Of a stretch of DNA of 64,000 nt, positions 27,347 to 35,651 are shown piece after piece; position 1 is the first letter of the stretch, and every line of letters starts with the position of its first letter. The notes beneath the pieces were generated by a model. It did no database searches and was not told the origin of the DNA. It worked only from the letters and a program-made list of their open reading frames with translations. The translations under genes and the position numbers were made by a program. This DNA comes from Bradyrhizobium cosmicum (GTDB lineage: Bacteria > Pseudomonadota > Alphaproteobacteria > Rhizobiales > Xanthobacteraceae): contig NZ_CP041656.2 in NCBI RefSeq assembly GCF_007290395.2, positions 5,146,001-5,210,000 of the forward strand, given 5' to 3'.

Positions 27347-28185
27347 CAGATGAAAGCGTAACGAAGCAGGATCAGTATGCGTGTGATCTTCGACACACGC
27401 ACCGGCTCGCGCGGCGCGTTGAAGCCGCGCGCGATCAGCAGATCCAGAATGGCGTGATAGTATTTCGACATGATCCGCGGCGCGCGCACCGCGCGGCGCT
27501 TGTTGCGGTTCATGATCTCGTCCGACTGCTCGAAATGCGTCTTCGCGCGCTGTGCCAGCGGCAGGCAGACCTTCGCCAGCGCGCGCTCCATGATCACGCG
27601 GTTCGGATCGTTGGAGGTGATGCCGGCATGCAGCAGCGCCTCACGCGGCAGATAGAGCCGGCCGAGGCCGGCGTCCTCGTCGATGTCGCGCAGGATATTG
27701 GTGAGCTGGAGCGCGCGGCCAAGATGATGGGCGAGCAGGATGCCGTCCTCTTCAGGCAGGCCAAACACCCGCACCGACAATCGTCCCACAGCGCTGGCGA
27801 CGCGATCGCAGTAAAGATCGAGCGTCGCCATGTCGGGCGCGCGGATGTCTTGCGGCACGTCCATCTCCATGCCATCGACGATGGCGAGGAAATCCTCCCG
27901 CTTCAGCCCGAACGTCTTCACCGAGCCGACGTAGTCGGCAAGGCGCGGCGGCGGATGGCCCTGATAGAGCGCATCGATGTCGTTCCGCCACTCCTGAAGC
28001 GCGGCGAGCCGCTCATCGCGCGGCCCGTCGGAATCGGCGATGTCATCGACCTGCCGGCAGAAGCTGTAGATCTGGAACATCGCTTCGCGCTGGTCATGTG
28101 GCAGGATGCGCATCGCAGCGTAGAAAGAGCTGTTCGATGCGGTCGAGCCGTAATTGGCGCTGGGCGAGGTCGCCTCAAGCGTCAT
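27346..28185 (-). CDS. hpnD: HpnD, presqualene diphosphate synthase
   Basis: Squalene/phytoene-synthase-family enzyme that condenses two farnesyl diphosphates to presqualene diphosphate. The 279-residue protein has both Asp-rich motifs: RQVDDIAD near residue 44 and NILRDIDEDAGLGRLYLP near residue 165. Its start lies 11 bp inside the end of hpnC, and its stop overlaps hpnE. Confidence 0.93.
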   Translation of the reverse strand: MTLEATSPSANYGSTASNSSFYAAMRILPHDQREAMFQIYSFCRQVDDIADSDGPRDERLAALQEWRNDIDALYQGHPPPRLADYVGSVKTFGLKREDFLAIVDGMEMDVPQDIRAPDMATLDLYCDRVASAVGRLSVRVFGLPEEDGILLAHHLGRALQLTNILRDIDEDAGLGRLYLPREALLHAGITSNDPNRVIMERALAKVCLPLAQRAKTHFEQSDEIMNRNKRRAVRAPRIMSKYYHAILDLLIARGFNAPREPVRVSKITRILILLRYAFI

Positions 28186-29059
28186 GTGCAGTCCCCGGTC
28201 TGGAAATGGCCTTGCGTCCGATCACGCGGCGGCCGACTTCGCCGATCATGCCGGCGAGGCTGAAGGTGAGAAGCTCGAACTTGTTCAGATGCACGCGCTC
28301 ACGCAGGGGATCACGCACCTTCAACAGGCGCACGATACGGTCGGCATAGGCCTGGATCACCGCGACGTCGATGCCGAGGCGGACATCCCGGATCTCCGCA
28401 GCCAGCGACCTGCCCTCGTCGAGCAGCGCTTCGTTGCGTAACGCGAGCGCCTGAAGACAGGCCAGCATCGCCGGCGGCGACTGCGTCAGGCCAAGCTGCT
28501 CGACCGAGGCGCCGCTTGCGGCCAGCGCATCGCGCGGCAGGTAGACGCGGTTGAGCTCGCGGAAATCCTTGCCGCAATCCTGTAGATGGTTGTTGATCTG
28601 GAGGCCTGCGCAGAGTGCGTCCGACGCGGCCCAGGTCGAGGTGCTCTCGCCATGGACGTCGAGCATGAAGCGGCCGACCGGCATTGCCGAATAGCGGCAA
28701 TAGTGGATGACCTCGTCCCAGTTCTCGTAGCGCAGCTTGGTCACGTCCATGCGGAACGCGATCAGCACGTCGAGCGCATGGCGCGGCGCCATACCGCGCT
28801 CGGCCAATGCGCGCCGCAGAATGACAGCTTCAGCCTGGGTGTCGCCGTTGCCGAGCAGCTCCGCCTCGAGCAGGTCGAGATAGGCGAGCTTCTGGTCGGG
28901 CGGCAGCGTGGCGTGATCGGCGATGTCGTCGGCGGTGCGGACGAAATTATAGTACGCCAGGATCAGCGCACGATGACGCGGATGAATGATCCAGGACGCG
29001 ACGGGAAAATTCTCGTCACGGTCACCCTTGCCGGATCGCAATTCGCTCGCAGAGGTCAT
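28175..29059 (-). CDS. hpnC: HpnC, hydroxysqualene synthase
   Basis: Squalene/phytoene-synthase paralogue that converts presqualene diphosphate to hydroxysqualene. The 294-residue protein shows the first Asp-rich motif as RTADDIADHA and a divergent second motif (NNHLQDCGKDFRELNRVYLP), as expected for HpnC. It is the first gene of the leftward run hpnC-hpnD-hpnE-shc-hpnG, so the promoter should lie in 29060-29207. Confidence 0.93.
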   Translation of the reverse strand: MTSASELRSGKGDRDENFPVASWIIHPRHRALILAYYNFVRTADDIADHATLPPDQKLAYLDLLEAELLGNGDTQAEAVILRRALAERGMAPRHALDVLIAFRMDVTKLRYENWDEVIHYCRYSAMPVGRFMLDVHGESTSTWAASDALCAGLQINNHLQDCGKDFRELNRVYLPRDALAASGASVEQLGLTQSPPAMLACLQALALRNEALLDEGRSLAAEIRDVRLGIDVAVIQAYADRIVRLLKVRDPLRERVHLNKFELLTFSLAGMIGEVGRRVIGRKAISRPGTAHDA

Positions 29060-29207
29060 CGAGGGCTGGTCAACAATCGTTTGGACAGGAAGGGCTTTTT
29101 CGCTCGCGCGGGCTCATGCCGGCGATGCCGCCGCGGCCCCCATATAGGGGAATACGGCCGCAAAACCAATCCTGTCTGTCGATGGCGGCCCGCGCCGATC
29201 GGACCCG

Positions 29208-29233
29208 AAAAGGCGGCCCGGGGTCCGCCTTTT
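29208..29233 (-). terminator. Rho-independent terminator after the small Cys-rich protein
   Basis: AAAAGGCGG (29208-29216) pairs with CCGCCTTTT (29225-29233) around an 8-base loop; reading leftward the stem ends in TTTT. It separates the small gene from hpnC. Confidence 0.8.
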
Positions 29234-29251
29234 GTAGGCCAGCGGCCGAGC

Positions 29252-29485
29252 TTACTGGTTGTGGCTCTTCAGGACCTGGTCGCAGGCCTGCGAGATCTTG
29301 GGCCGGTTTTCCTTGAGGCAGGCCAGGATGGTGAAATCGCCCTGGTCGATGACCGGACGGCAGAACTTCTGCACATCGCGCGTGCAGGCCTTCTGTTCGG
29401 CGTCCGTGCCGCGTCCTGCCTGGGCGAATGCCGCCGTGGAAAGGGATGCCGACAGCAGGGTGAGAGCGACGAGAAGCTTACGCAT
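29252..29485 (-). CDS. Small secreted Cys-rich repeat protein
   Basis: A 77-residue exported protein. It starts MRKLLVALTLLSASLSTAAF with a signal peptide cleaved near AFA/QAG; the mature peptide of about 55 residues has four cysteines (ACTRDVQKFC and ACLKEN...QACDQ), the pattern of the cysteine-rich repeat family. Function is unknown; two disulfides in the periplasm are likely. A longer frame to 29533 has no plausible start. Confidence 0.75.
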   Translation of the reverse strand: MRKLLVALTLLSASLSTAAFAQAGRGTDAEQKACTRDVQKFCRPVIDQGDFTILACLKENRPKISQACDQVLKSHNQ

Positions 29486-29948
29486 TGTATTCCTTCGTTC
29501 TGACGGCAGAATCACACCGATCCCGGGCAGCACAGGGCGGACGGCCGGAACGGATCATTCTGGTGGCAAGTTCGCCGCGGCAAGCACGGCATTCGGAGAA
29601 GGCACAAGCGCTGGTAAATGCGGCCAAATTGGCGCCGCACTCACCAAACCAGGCCTTCCTCCAAGCTTCATTGGCAGATGTAAGAGGTTGATACTACGTC
29701 ATAATTCTGGAGCGCCGCGTTTTGCTGCGGACCTGTTGCAGCGCTGCATCTCTCGACCGGCCTTTTTTGGTGGAAACACATCGAAACACCGGGCGTTGCA
29801 GGATCGGAGCCTGTTGCAGGGGGCGTGGTGAACCGCCATCTCTGGCAGTCAGGCTTTGAACCTGACACAGGCTCGGAACACTAAACTTTCGATGTGGCGA
29901 GACGTTCTCGACAGTCAGCGAACGTCGTTCGAAAATGGGATATTCAAA
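29486..29948. other. 463-bp intergenic region
   Basis: No gene is supported here. It holds the divergent promoters for the Cys-rich protein and the secreted hypothetical, and several short GTTGCAG repeats around 29726-29820 without clear structure. Confidence 0.5.
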
Positions 29949-30446
29949 ATGCAATTCTTTGGACGATCTGGACAGGCGATCAAGGCGGCCGGCATCGGGG
30001 CTGCGCTGCTCTTTTCAGTCTCGACAAGCCATGCTCAGTCGTCCGGGCCGTTCGCCGGTTTCGACGGCGCGTGGACCGGCACCGGCACGGTGTCGCTGTC
30101 CGACGGTTCCACCGAGCGTATCCGCTGCAAGGCCGACTACAAGGTCGCCGGCAGCGGTCTCAACCTCAAGCAGGCCCTGAACTGTGCCAGCGACAGCTAC
30201 AAGTTCAACCTCACCAGCGACGTGACCAGCCAGGGCGACCGCATCTCCGGCAACTGGAGCGAGTCCAGCCGCAACATCTTCGGCAATCTGCAGGGCACCG
30301 CCGGCGGCGGCCAGATCGAGGTGTTCGTCGAGGCCAACGGCTTCGCCGCCAATTTGTCGCTCCGCACCAACGGTAGCAAGCAGACCGTGCAGATCAGCTC
30401 CAAGGGCGAGATCCGCGGCGTGAACATCACGATGACGAAGGGCTGA
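29949..30446 (+). CDS. Secreted hypothetical protein
   Basis: I do not recognise a function for this 165-residue protein. From the ATG at 29949 it begins MQFFGRSGQAIKAAGIGAAL with a signal peptide ending near SHAQSSG. The mature part looks like a small beta barrel or lipocalin-like fold (FDGAWTGTGTVSLSDGSTE, ISGNWSES, GTAGGGQIEVFVEA, QTVQISSKGEIRG) with alternating hydrophobic residues and two cysteines. An in-frame ATG at 29856 would add 31 residues before the signal and is unlikely. A strong terminator follows at 30481. Confidence 0.7.
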   Translation: MQFFGRSGQAIKAAGIGAALLFSVSTSHAQSSGPFAGFDGAWTGTGTVSLSDGSTERIRCKADYKVAGSGLNLKQALNCASDSYKFNLTSDVTSQGDRISGNWSESSRNIFGNLQGTAGGGQIEVFVEANGFAANLSLRTNGSKQTVQISSKGEIRGVNITMTKG

Positions 30447-30480
30447 TCGCCCTCGTCCTTCAGATATTCCCATCAAGACC

Positions 30481-30512
30481 AACCCCCGGTTCTCGCGAAC
30501 CGGGGGTTTTTC
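30481..30512 (+). terminator. Rho-independent terminator
   Basis: AACCCCCGGTTC (30481-30492), loop TCGC, GAACCGGGGGTT (30497-30508), then TTTT. Confidence 0.92.
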
Positions 30513-30543
30513 CATTGCGGACCGCATCGTCGGTCTCGAAGTG

Positions 30544-32910
30544 TCAGATCGCCGGCTTGTCGGGGCCCTGCAACCTGGCGTGCAGGTTGATCAGCCACAT
30601 CGCCGTCGGCCGCAGGATGAAGAGATCGGCGACGAGGGCCATCACCATCGAGAAGGCACTGAGCCAGCCGAACAGCCGCAGCGACGGCAGGTCGGAGAAC
30701 ACCGTGACGACGAGGCCGCAGGCCAGCACCAAGGTGGTCAGGATCAACGCCGGCCCGACCAGCACGGTCGCGCGCTCGACAGCGAGCGCCGAACCGACGC
30801 CCGGCTTGCTCTCCAGCCTGAGGCGATTGAGGAAGTGGATGGTAGCGCTCAAGCCCAGACCGAACGAAACGGTCAGCGCCACGACACTGGCGAATTGCAG
30901 CCCCTCACCCATCGCCCACAGCACCGTTCCCGACATCACCACCGGGAAGATGCCGGGCAGGATGCAGGCGAGCATCACTACCCAGGAGCGGAAGGCCAGG
31001 CCAATGAAGATCGCGACCAGGGCGAATTCGACGGTGAGCCCGCGGTTGAGCTTCTCGATCATGCCGGCCGAGTTGCGCGCGGCAATCGCGGCAAGACCCG
31101 TGACCGCGACTTCGTAGCCGGGATGCTTCTTGCGGACGGCGTCGAGCTCGGAATCGAGCTTGTCGACGATCGGCAGCAACTGGCTGGAATCCTTGTCCGG
31201 CACGCGACCGGCGACCACGACGGCATCCTGCTCGGCATCGATAAAGCGCCGCACCAGATGCTCCGGAATGACGCTGACATATTCCTTCAGCGTCGCGACG
31301 TCGGCACTGCCGGCCTTTTCCGCAAGCCAGCGGCGCAAGGTTTCGACCGACCAGACGTTGCCGACACCGGCCGTCTTCTCGACGGTCGCATGGACGTCGG
31401 CAATCGTCTGCAACGTCTCCGGCGAGTAGAGCGATTCACCCTTGGGGAACTGGATCAGCACGTTCACCGGGTTGGCGCCGGTGAGCTTGGCATCGAGCCG
31501 GTCGCTGGCGGCAACGGCCTGACGCTTGTCCGGCACCTGGTCGGCGAGCCGGTAGCGCGGCTCCAGATTGGCGTAGATGACGCCGAGGCCGGCGACGAAC
31601 AGCACCGCGATCAGGCTGAACAGGCCGGGCCGGCCCACCATGCGCACCGCGATCCAGTAGCAGAAATTACGCAGCGCCTGCACGCCGGCATCCGCGCTCT
31701 GGAACTTGGTCGCGAAGACTTTCTCGTTGCGCACCAGCAGCACGCCGAACACCGGCACCAGCGAAAGCACCGCGACCAGCGCGATGATGGTGGCGGCAAG
31801 CCCCGCCTCGCCGAACTTGCGGATCAGGTCGGAGTCGGAGAACTGGAGCGCGATGAAGGAAATGCCGGCGGTGCCGTGCGTCAGCACGCAGGCCGGGCCC
31901 ACCACCAGCACCGCGTTCTTGAACGCGGTAAACTTGTCCTGGCCTGCGATCAGCCGGTCGCGCGCGGCGAAGGTGAGCTGCATCGAGTCCGAGAAGCTGA
32001 TCACCATGATGAGCGGCGTCATCACGTTCAGGAACATGTTGAGATTGAAATTGGCCCAGCCGAGCGCGCCGAGCGCCAGCAGGATCGCGATCATCGGCGG
32101 GAACGCCGCCGCGACCATGAAGGATATCTTGCGGAAGAAGATGATGGCGATGACGCAGCCGGCGAGGATGCCGAGGATGTTGTAGGTGAGCCCGTCGCGC
32201 TCGACCGCGTTGCGGATCTCGAGCTGCATCACCGGGACGCCGGAGAGCTGCACGTTGAGCCCGGTATCGCCGAGGTCTTCCTTCATCAGCGCGCGGATGT
32301 CGCCGACGGTCTTGGTCAGCTTGTTGGAGGCGACCACCTCCGGATCGAGCGAGAGCACGATCAGCGCCAGCGTGCCGTCCTCAGACAACAGCTTGCCGCG
32401 GATGATCTCGTTGTTCTTGACGGTCTCGATGAACTTGTCATAGGCCGCGCCCTCGGGCAGCTCGGACGGGAATAGCGCCGCCGGCAACTTGCCCGGCGCC
32501 GGCGCCTGGCGCGCGGAGAACAGCGAGACCAGGCCGCGCGTGCCTTCGACGAGCTGCAGGTCGGTGACGAAGTCGCGCAGCTTCTCGAGGTTATTCCGCG
32601 CCAGCAGGGTCTTGCCTTCGACCACGACGAGCACGTCGAATTCCTCGGCCGGGAACTTCTTCGTCACCTCTTCATACTGGCGGAATTCGCGGGTGTTGGA
32701 GCGGAACAGCTGCGACAGCGAATCGTCGATCTTGATCCGGTGGATGCCGAACACGGCGCCGACGATCAGCACGAGCAGGACGATGCAGGAAACGATCGGC
32801 GCCCGGACGGCGATCAGCCCGATGCGCTCAAGCCCGAAGGCGATCGAGGACGCGGGTCCCTGCTCGACCTTCTCGACATGAACCTCACTCTCGCTGTGCT
32901 TTTCGAGCAT
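30544..32910 (-). CDS. RND/MMPL-family exporter, second in the hopanoid locus
   Basis: A 788-residue inner-membrane transporter with the RND duplicated layout: a cytoplasmic tail of about 35 residues, TM1, a periplasmic domain to about residue 235, five TM helices (with VISFSDSMQLTFAARDRL where HpnN has GVDFGIQYS), TM7, a second periplasmic domain and a final bundle including VSFGLGLSATIHFLNRL. It is clearly related to, but different from, HpnN and lies within the same locus, so lipid export (hopanoid or another polyisoprenoid) is plausible. Substrate is unknown. It is a single gene, 206 bp from eutC. Confidence 0.82.
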   Translation of the reverse strand: MLEKHSESEVHVEKVEQGPASSIAFGLERIGLIAVRAPIVSCIVLLVLIVGAVFGIHRIKIDDSLSQLFRSNTREFRQYEEVTKKFPAEEFDVLVVVEGKTLLARNNLEKLRDFVTDLQLVEGTRGLVSLFSARQAPAPGKLPAALFPSELPEGAAYDKFIETVKNNEIIRGKLLSEDGTLALIVLSLDPEVVASNKLTKTVGDIRALMKEDLGDTGLNVQLSGVPVMQLEIRNAVERDGLTYNILGILAGCVIAIIFFRKISFMVAAAFPPMIAILLALGALGWANFNLNMFLNVMTPLIMVISFSDSMQLTFAARDRLIAGQDKFTAFKNAVLVVGPACVLTHGTAGISFIALQFSDSDLIRKFGEAGLAATIIALVAVLSLVPVFGVLLVRNEKVFATKFQSADAGVQALRNFCYWIAVRMVGRPGLFSLIAVLFVAGLGVIYANLEPRYRLADQVPDKRQAVAASDRLDAKLTGANPVNVLIQFPKGESLYSPETLQTIADVHATVEKTAGVGNVWSVETLRRWLAEKAGSADVATLKEYVSVIPEHLVRRFIDAEQDAVVVAGRVPDKDSSQLLPIVDKLDSELDAVRKKHPGYEVAVTGLAAIAARNSAGMIEKLNRGLTVEFALVAIFIGLAFRSWVVMLACILPGIFPVVMSGTVLWAMGEGLQFASVVALTVSFGLGLSATIHFLNRLRLESKPGVGSALAVERATVLVGPALILTTLVLACGLVVTVFSDLPSLRLFGWLSAFSMVMALVADLFILRPTAMWLINLHARLQGPDKPAI

Positions 32911-33116
32911 GCCTTGTCCAGTTCCTAAATCGGCTCGGTCTGTGAGCTTGTTGCGCCCCGCGAACGGCTGGAAAATGCCATACCAATGGGGGTCTTGCCC
33001 GTTGAAAATGCGCGGAAAATCGCCGGGAGGGGTTTAGCAGGTCAATCACTCTTCTCGCAAGCAGGCGAAGGGTGGCCGAACCGATCAAGATGCGGCGATT
33101 TTTGCCGGAATGCCCG

Positions 33117-33902
33117 TCATTCGGGCAAAGCCGTGCCAATTCGACGCGGCGCCCGGTCCGCGCTCTCGTCTTTCAGCGCCACGCCGGTTGCTTGCCGCGC
33201 CAGCCCCTCGCGCACGAGCCAGGTGATCTTGAACGCCGCCTCGTCATGGCTCAACCCGGCCTTGTGGATGTTCGACACGCAATTGCGCTCGGCATCGGTG
33301 CGGCCGGGCCTCGGCGCGAAAGTCAGATAGACGCCGAGACTGTCGGGTGCGGACAGGCCCGGCCGCTCGCCGATCAGCGTCACCACCATCTGCGCACCGA
33401 GAATGGCGCCGATCTCGTCGCCGAGCGCGACGCGCGCGCCCGAGGCGACGACGACATTGCCGATCGCGACGCCATCCGCTTCTGCGAGCAGCGGCAGCAG
33501 ATGCTTCACCAGCTCGACCGCATGGGCATGGACCGCCGCCGCCGACAGGCCGTCGCCGATCACGATCGCGAGCCGGCACGGGTGCGAGGCACTTCGCGCC
33601 AGAAGCTGCGCCGAATCGGCATCGAGCTGTCGTCCAAGATCAGGCCGCCGAAGATAGTCCCTGCGGTCGGCCGCCTGGCTCCTCGCCTCGGCGACGACGA
33701 GGCCAAGCGCGCGGAGATCGGATACCAGTCGCGATGCATCGAAGGCCGCATGCACGGCGTCGCGGGCGCGGGCATGGTCCAGTGTGAAATCGAGCAGCGC
33801 GTGCGTCGGCACGCTCGCGCCGCTGCGCCCGAGCGCGACGCGCGCGGGCGTGAGTGACCGCAGATCGAGGGTCGGGCGGCGGGGGACGGCCGGATCAGAC
33901 AT
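33117..33902 (-). CDS. eutC: Ethanolamine ammonia-lyase small subunit
   Basis: Light chain of the adenosylcobalamin-dependent enzyme that splits ethanolamine into acetaldehyde and ammonia. The 261-residue protein shows EutC motifs: [17 protein letters not shown] at the N-terminus, [35 protein letters not shown] and [12 protein letters not shown]. Unusually, its partner eutB is not adjacent: the radical SAM methylase gene lies between, ending only 6 bp before the eutC start, so methylase and eutC share a transcript. Confidence 0.92.
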   Translation of the reverse strand: MSDPAVPRRPTLDLRSLTPARVALGRSGASVPTHALLDFTLDHARARDAVHAAFDASRLVSDLRALGLVVAEARSQAADRRDYLRRPDLGRQLDADSAQLLARSASHPCRLAIVIGDGLSAAAVHAHAVELVKHLLPLLAEADGVAIGNVVVASGARVALGDEIGAILGAQMVVTLIGERPGLSAPDSLGVYLTFAPRPGRTDAERNCVSNIHKAGLSHDEAAFKITWLVREGLARQATGVALKDESADRAPRRIGTALPE

Positions 33903-33908
33903 GTCGCA

Positions 33909-35495
33909 TCATTCGGCGGGAACGGAGGCCTCGCGCAGCCGGATCGAATAGTTCGAGGCGTTCTGCTTGCCGCTGGAGGCCGCGCGCGCAAAGGTGATGA
34001 GGTGATGCGCGATCAGGGTGCAGCCGATCAGCCCTTCGAGATCGCCGCGCTTGATGCGTCCCAGCGCGAACTTCCAGAACACCCGCTTGTAGTCGCCGAG
34101 CACACCGACCTTCCAGAAGATGTTACGCAGCATGACGAGGCCGCGCCTGATGTTGCGCCAGGTCTTCATCTCGTCCGGCACCGGCATCTTGAGGCGGTGG
34201 GGATAGGTGTGGTCGCATTGATACTGGAAGCGCGCAAAGACCTTTTCGGGCTCGTAGGCGGCGCCCATGCAGTGCTTCCACGACGCGACGACGTCGTCAT
34301 AGGGCAGCAGGAAATCGACGTTGGAATCGCGGCCGTCGTCCTCGATCAGACGCCCTTCCCGCTCCAGCCGGTCCCACAGCGGCGTCTTCGGCAGCGCCTG
34401 GAGCAGGTTGATGGTGAGCAACGGAATCTGGGATTCCTCGACGAAAGCCAGCAGCGCATCGGAGGTCTTCGGCTTGTCGGTGTCGAGACCCATGATGATG
34501 CCGGACACCACCTCCATGCCGTAGGAGTTGATGGTGCGCACGCCCTCCAGGATCGGGACCATCATGTTGTGGTCCTTCTGCATCGCCTTCAACGCGTCGG
34601 GATCCGGCGTCTCGATGCCGCAGAAGATGGTGATGAAATAGGCCTCGCGCATCTTCTCGAGTATCTCGGGCCGCTTGGCGATATTGAGCGTCGCCTCGCA
34701 GGCGAGCCGCACCACGTAGCCGGTCCGCTTCTGCCATTCGATCAGATGCGGCAACAGGTCCATCGCCGCCTTGCGGTTGCCGATGAAATTGTCGTCGACG
34801 AAATAAACCGTGTCGGTCATGCCGCATTCGCGGAGGCGGTCGAGCTCGGCGATGATCTGCTCCGGCGACTTGAGGCGGGGATTGCGGCCGTAGAGACCGG
34901 GGATGTCGCAGAACTCGCACTGATAGGGGCAGCCGCTGGAATACTGGATGCTGCCGAGCATGTATTTCTTCACGTCGGCAAGCTCATAGGCCGGAATCGG
35001 AAACTCCGTCATCGGCACCCGGTCTTTGGTCGTGAGGACGACCTGCTGTTCGGGGCGCGAGGTGTCGCGCGACAGGATCTCGATCAGCTGGTTGGTGGCG
35101 TCCCCGAGTTCGCCGACATGGAGATAGTCGAACGACGGATAATAATCCGGGCAGGCGCTGACGGAGGGGCCGCCGAGCGCGACCGGAAGGTCGAACGCAT
35201 GGGCGCGGCGGCAGATGTCGTTCATCTGCTGGCGCTGGATGTGCATGCCGCTGACGAAGACCGCCTCGGCCCAGTCGAATTCGTCCTTGGTCGCGAGGCG
35301 GAGATTCTCGTCGACGAATTTAACCTGCCACTCCTCGGGCAGGTAGGCTGCGAGCAGCAAAAGCCCCTGCGGCGGCATGAAGGCGCTGACGCCGTCGGTC
35401 AGCGGATAGGAGTGCTCGAACGTTCCGAACGAGGAGGTGTACCGCGGAAACACACAGAGAATCCGCCGGGACGTTCCGTTGCTTTCAGCTCGCAT
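33909..35495 (-). CDS. hpnP: B12-binding radical SAM methylase, probably HpnP (hopanoid C-2 methylase)
   Basis: A 528-residue cobalamin-binding radical SAM protein. The N-terminal half is a B12-binding Rossmann-like domain (FMPPQGLLLLAAYLP, KFVDENLR, ALGGPSVSACPDYYP, LHVGELGD). The radical SAM cluster is C189-X3-C193-X2-C196 (GCPYQCEFCDIPGLYGR), and a DUF4070-type C-terminal region follows. HpnP methylates hopanoids at C-2; the length, domains and location beside the hopanoid genes fit, although paralogues of this B12-radical SAM family exist and sequence alone cannot exclude another substrate. The ATG at 35495 has GGGGGA upstream; a GTG at 35513 is less likely. It lies between eutB and eutC, 156 bp after eutB, and both EutBC and this enzyme need cobalamin. 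Confidence 0.77.
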   Translation of the reverse strand: MRAESNGTSRRILCVFPRYTSSFGTFEHSYPLTDGVSAFMPPQGLLLLAAYLPEEWQVKFVDENLRLATKDEFDWAEAVFVSGMHIQRQQMNDICRRAHAFDLPVALGGPSVSACPDYYPSFDYLHVGELGDATNQLIEILSRDTSRPEQQVVLTTKDRVPMTEFPIPAYELADVKKYMLGSIQYSSGCPYQCEFCDIPGLYGRNPRLKSPEQIIAELDRLRECGMTDTVYFVDDNFIGNRKAAMDLLPHLIEWQKRTGYVVRLACEATLNIAKRPEILEKMREAYFITIFCGIETPDPDALKAMQKDHNMMVPILEGVRTINSYGMEVVSGIIMGLDTDKPKTSDALLAFVEESQIPLLTINLLQALPKTPLWDRLEREGRLIEDDGRDSNVDFLLPYDDVVASWKHCMGAAYEPEKVFARFQYQCDHTYPHRLKMPVPDEMKTWRNIRRGLVMLRNIFWKVGVLGDYKRVFWKFALGRIKRGDLEGLIGCTLIAHHLITFARAASSGKQNASNYSIRLREASVPAE

Positions 35496-35651
35496 CAAAG
35501 TTCCCCCAGCCACGCTCGATATATGGTGCCGAATAGCCGGACATATAGCGTAACGCTGCCGCCGAAATTTCTCAATATTGTGGCAGCATCCTAATTCGCG
35601 AAGGGCGCCAATGGTTTCCTTGACTTCCGCGGATGGCGCGCGACCGCACGC

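Noticed and set aside
30541..32475. 644-codon rightward open frame opposite the RND exporter
   Set aside because: The translation is almost entirely Arg, His, Asp, Glu and Gln, a typical complement of membrane-protein codons.
35508..35532. Possible EcfG (general stress) promoter for the hpnP-like gene
   Set aside because: Stress control of hpnP is known in Rhodopseudomonas, but I could find no GGAAC-N16/17-CGTT pair upstream; the only GGAAC lies at the ribosome binding site.
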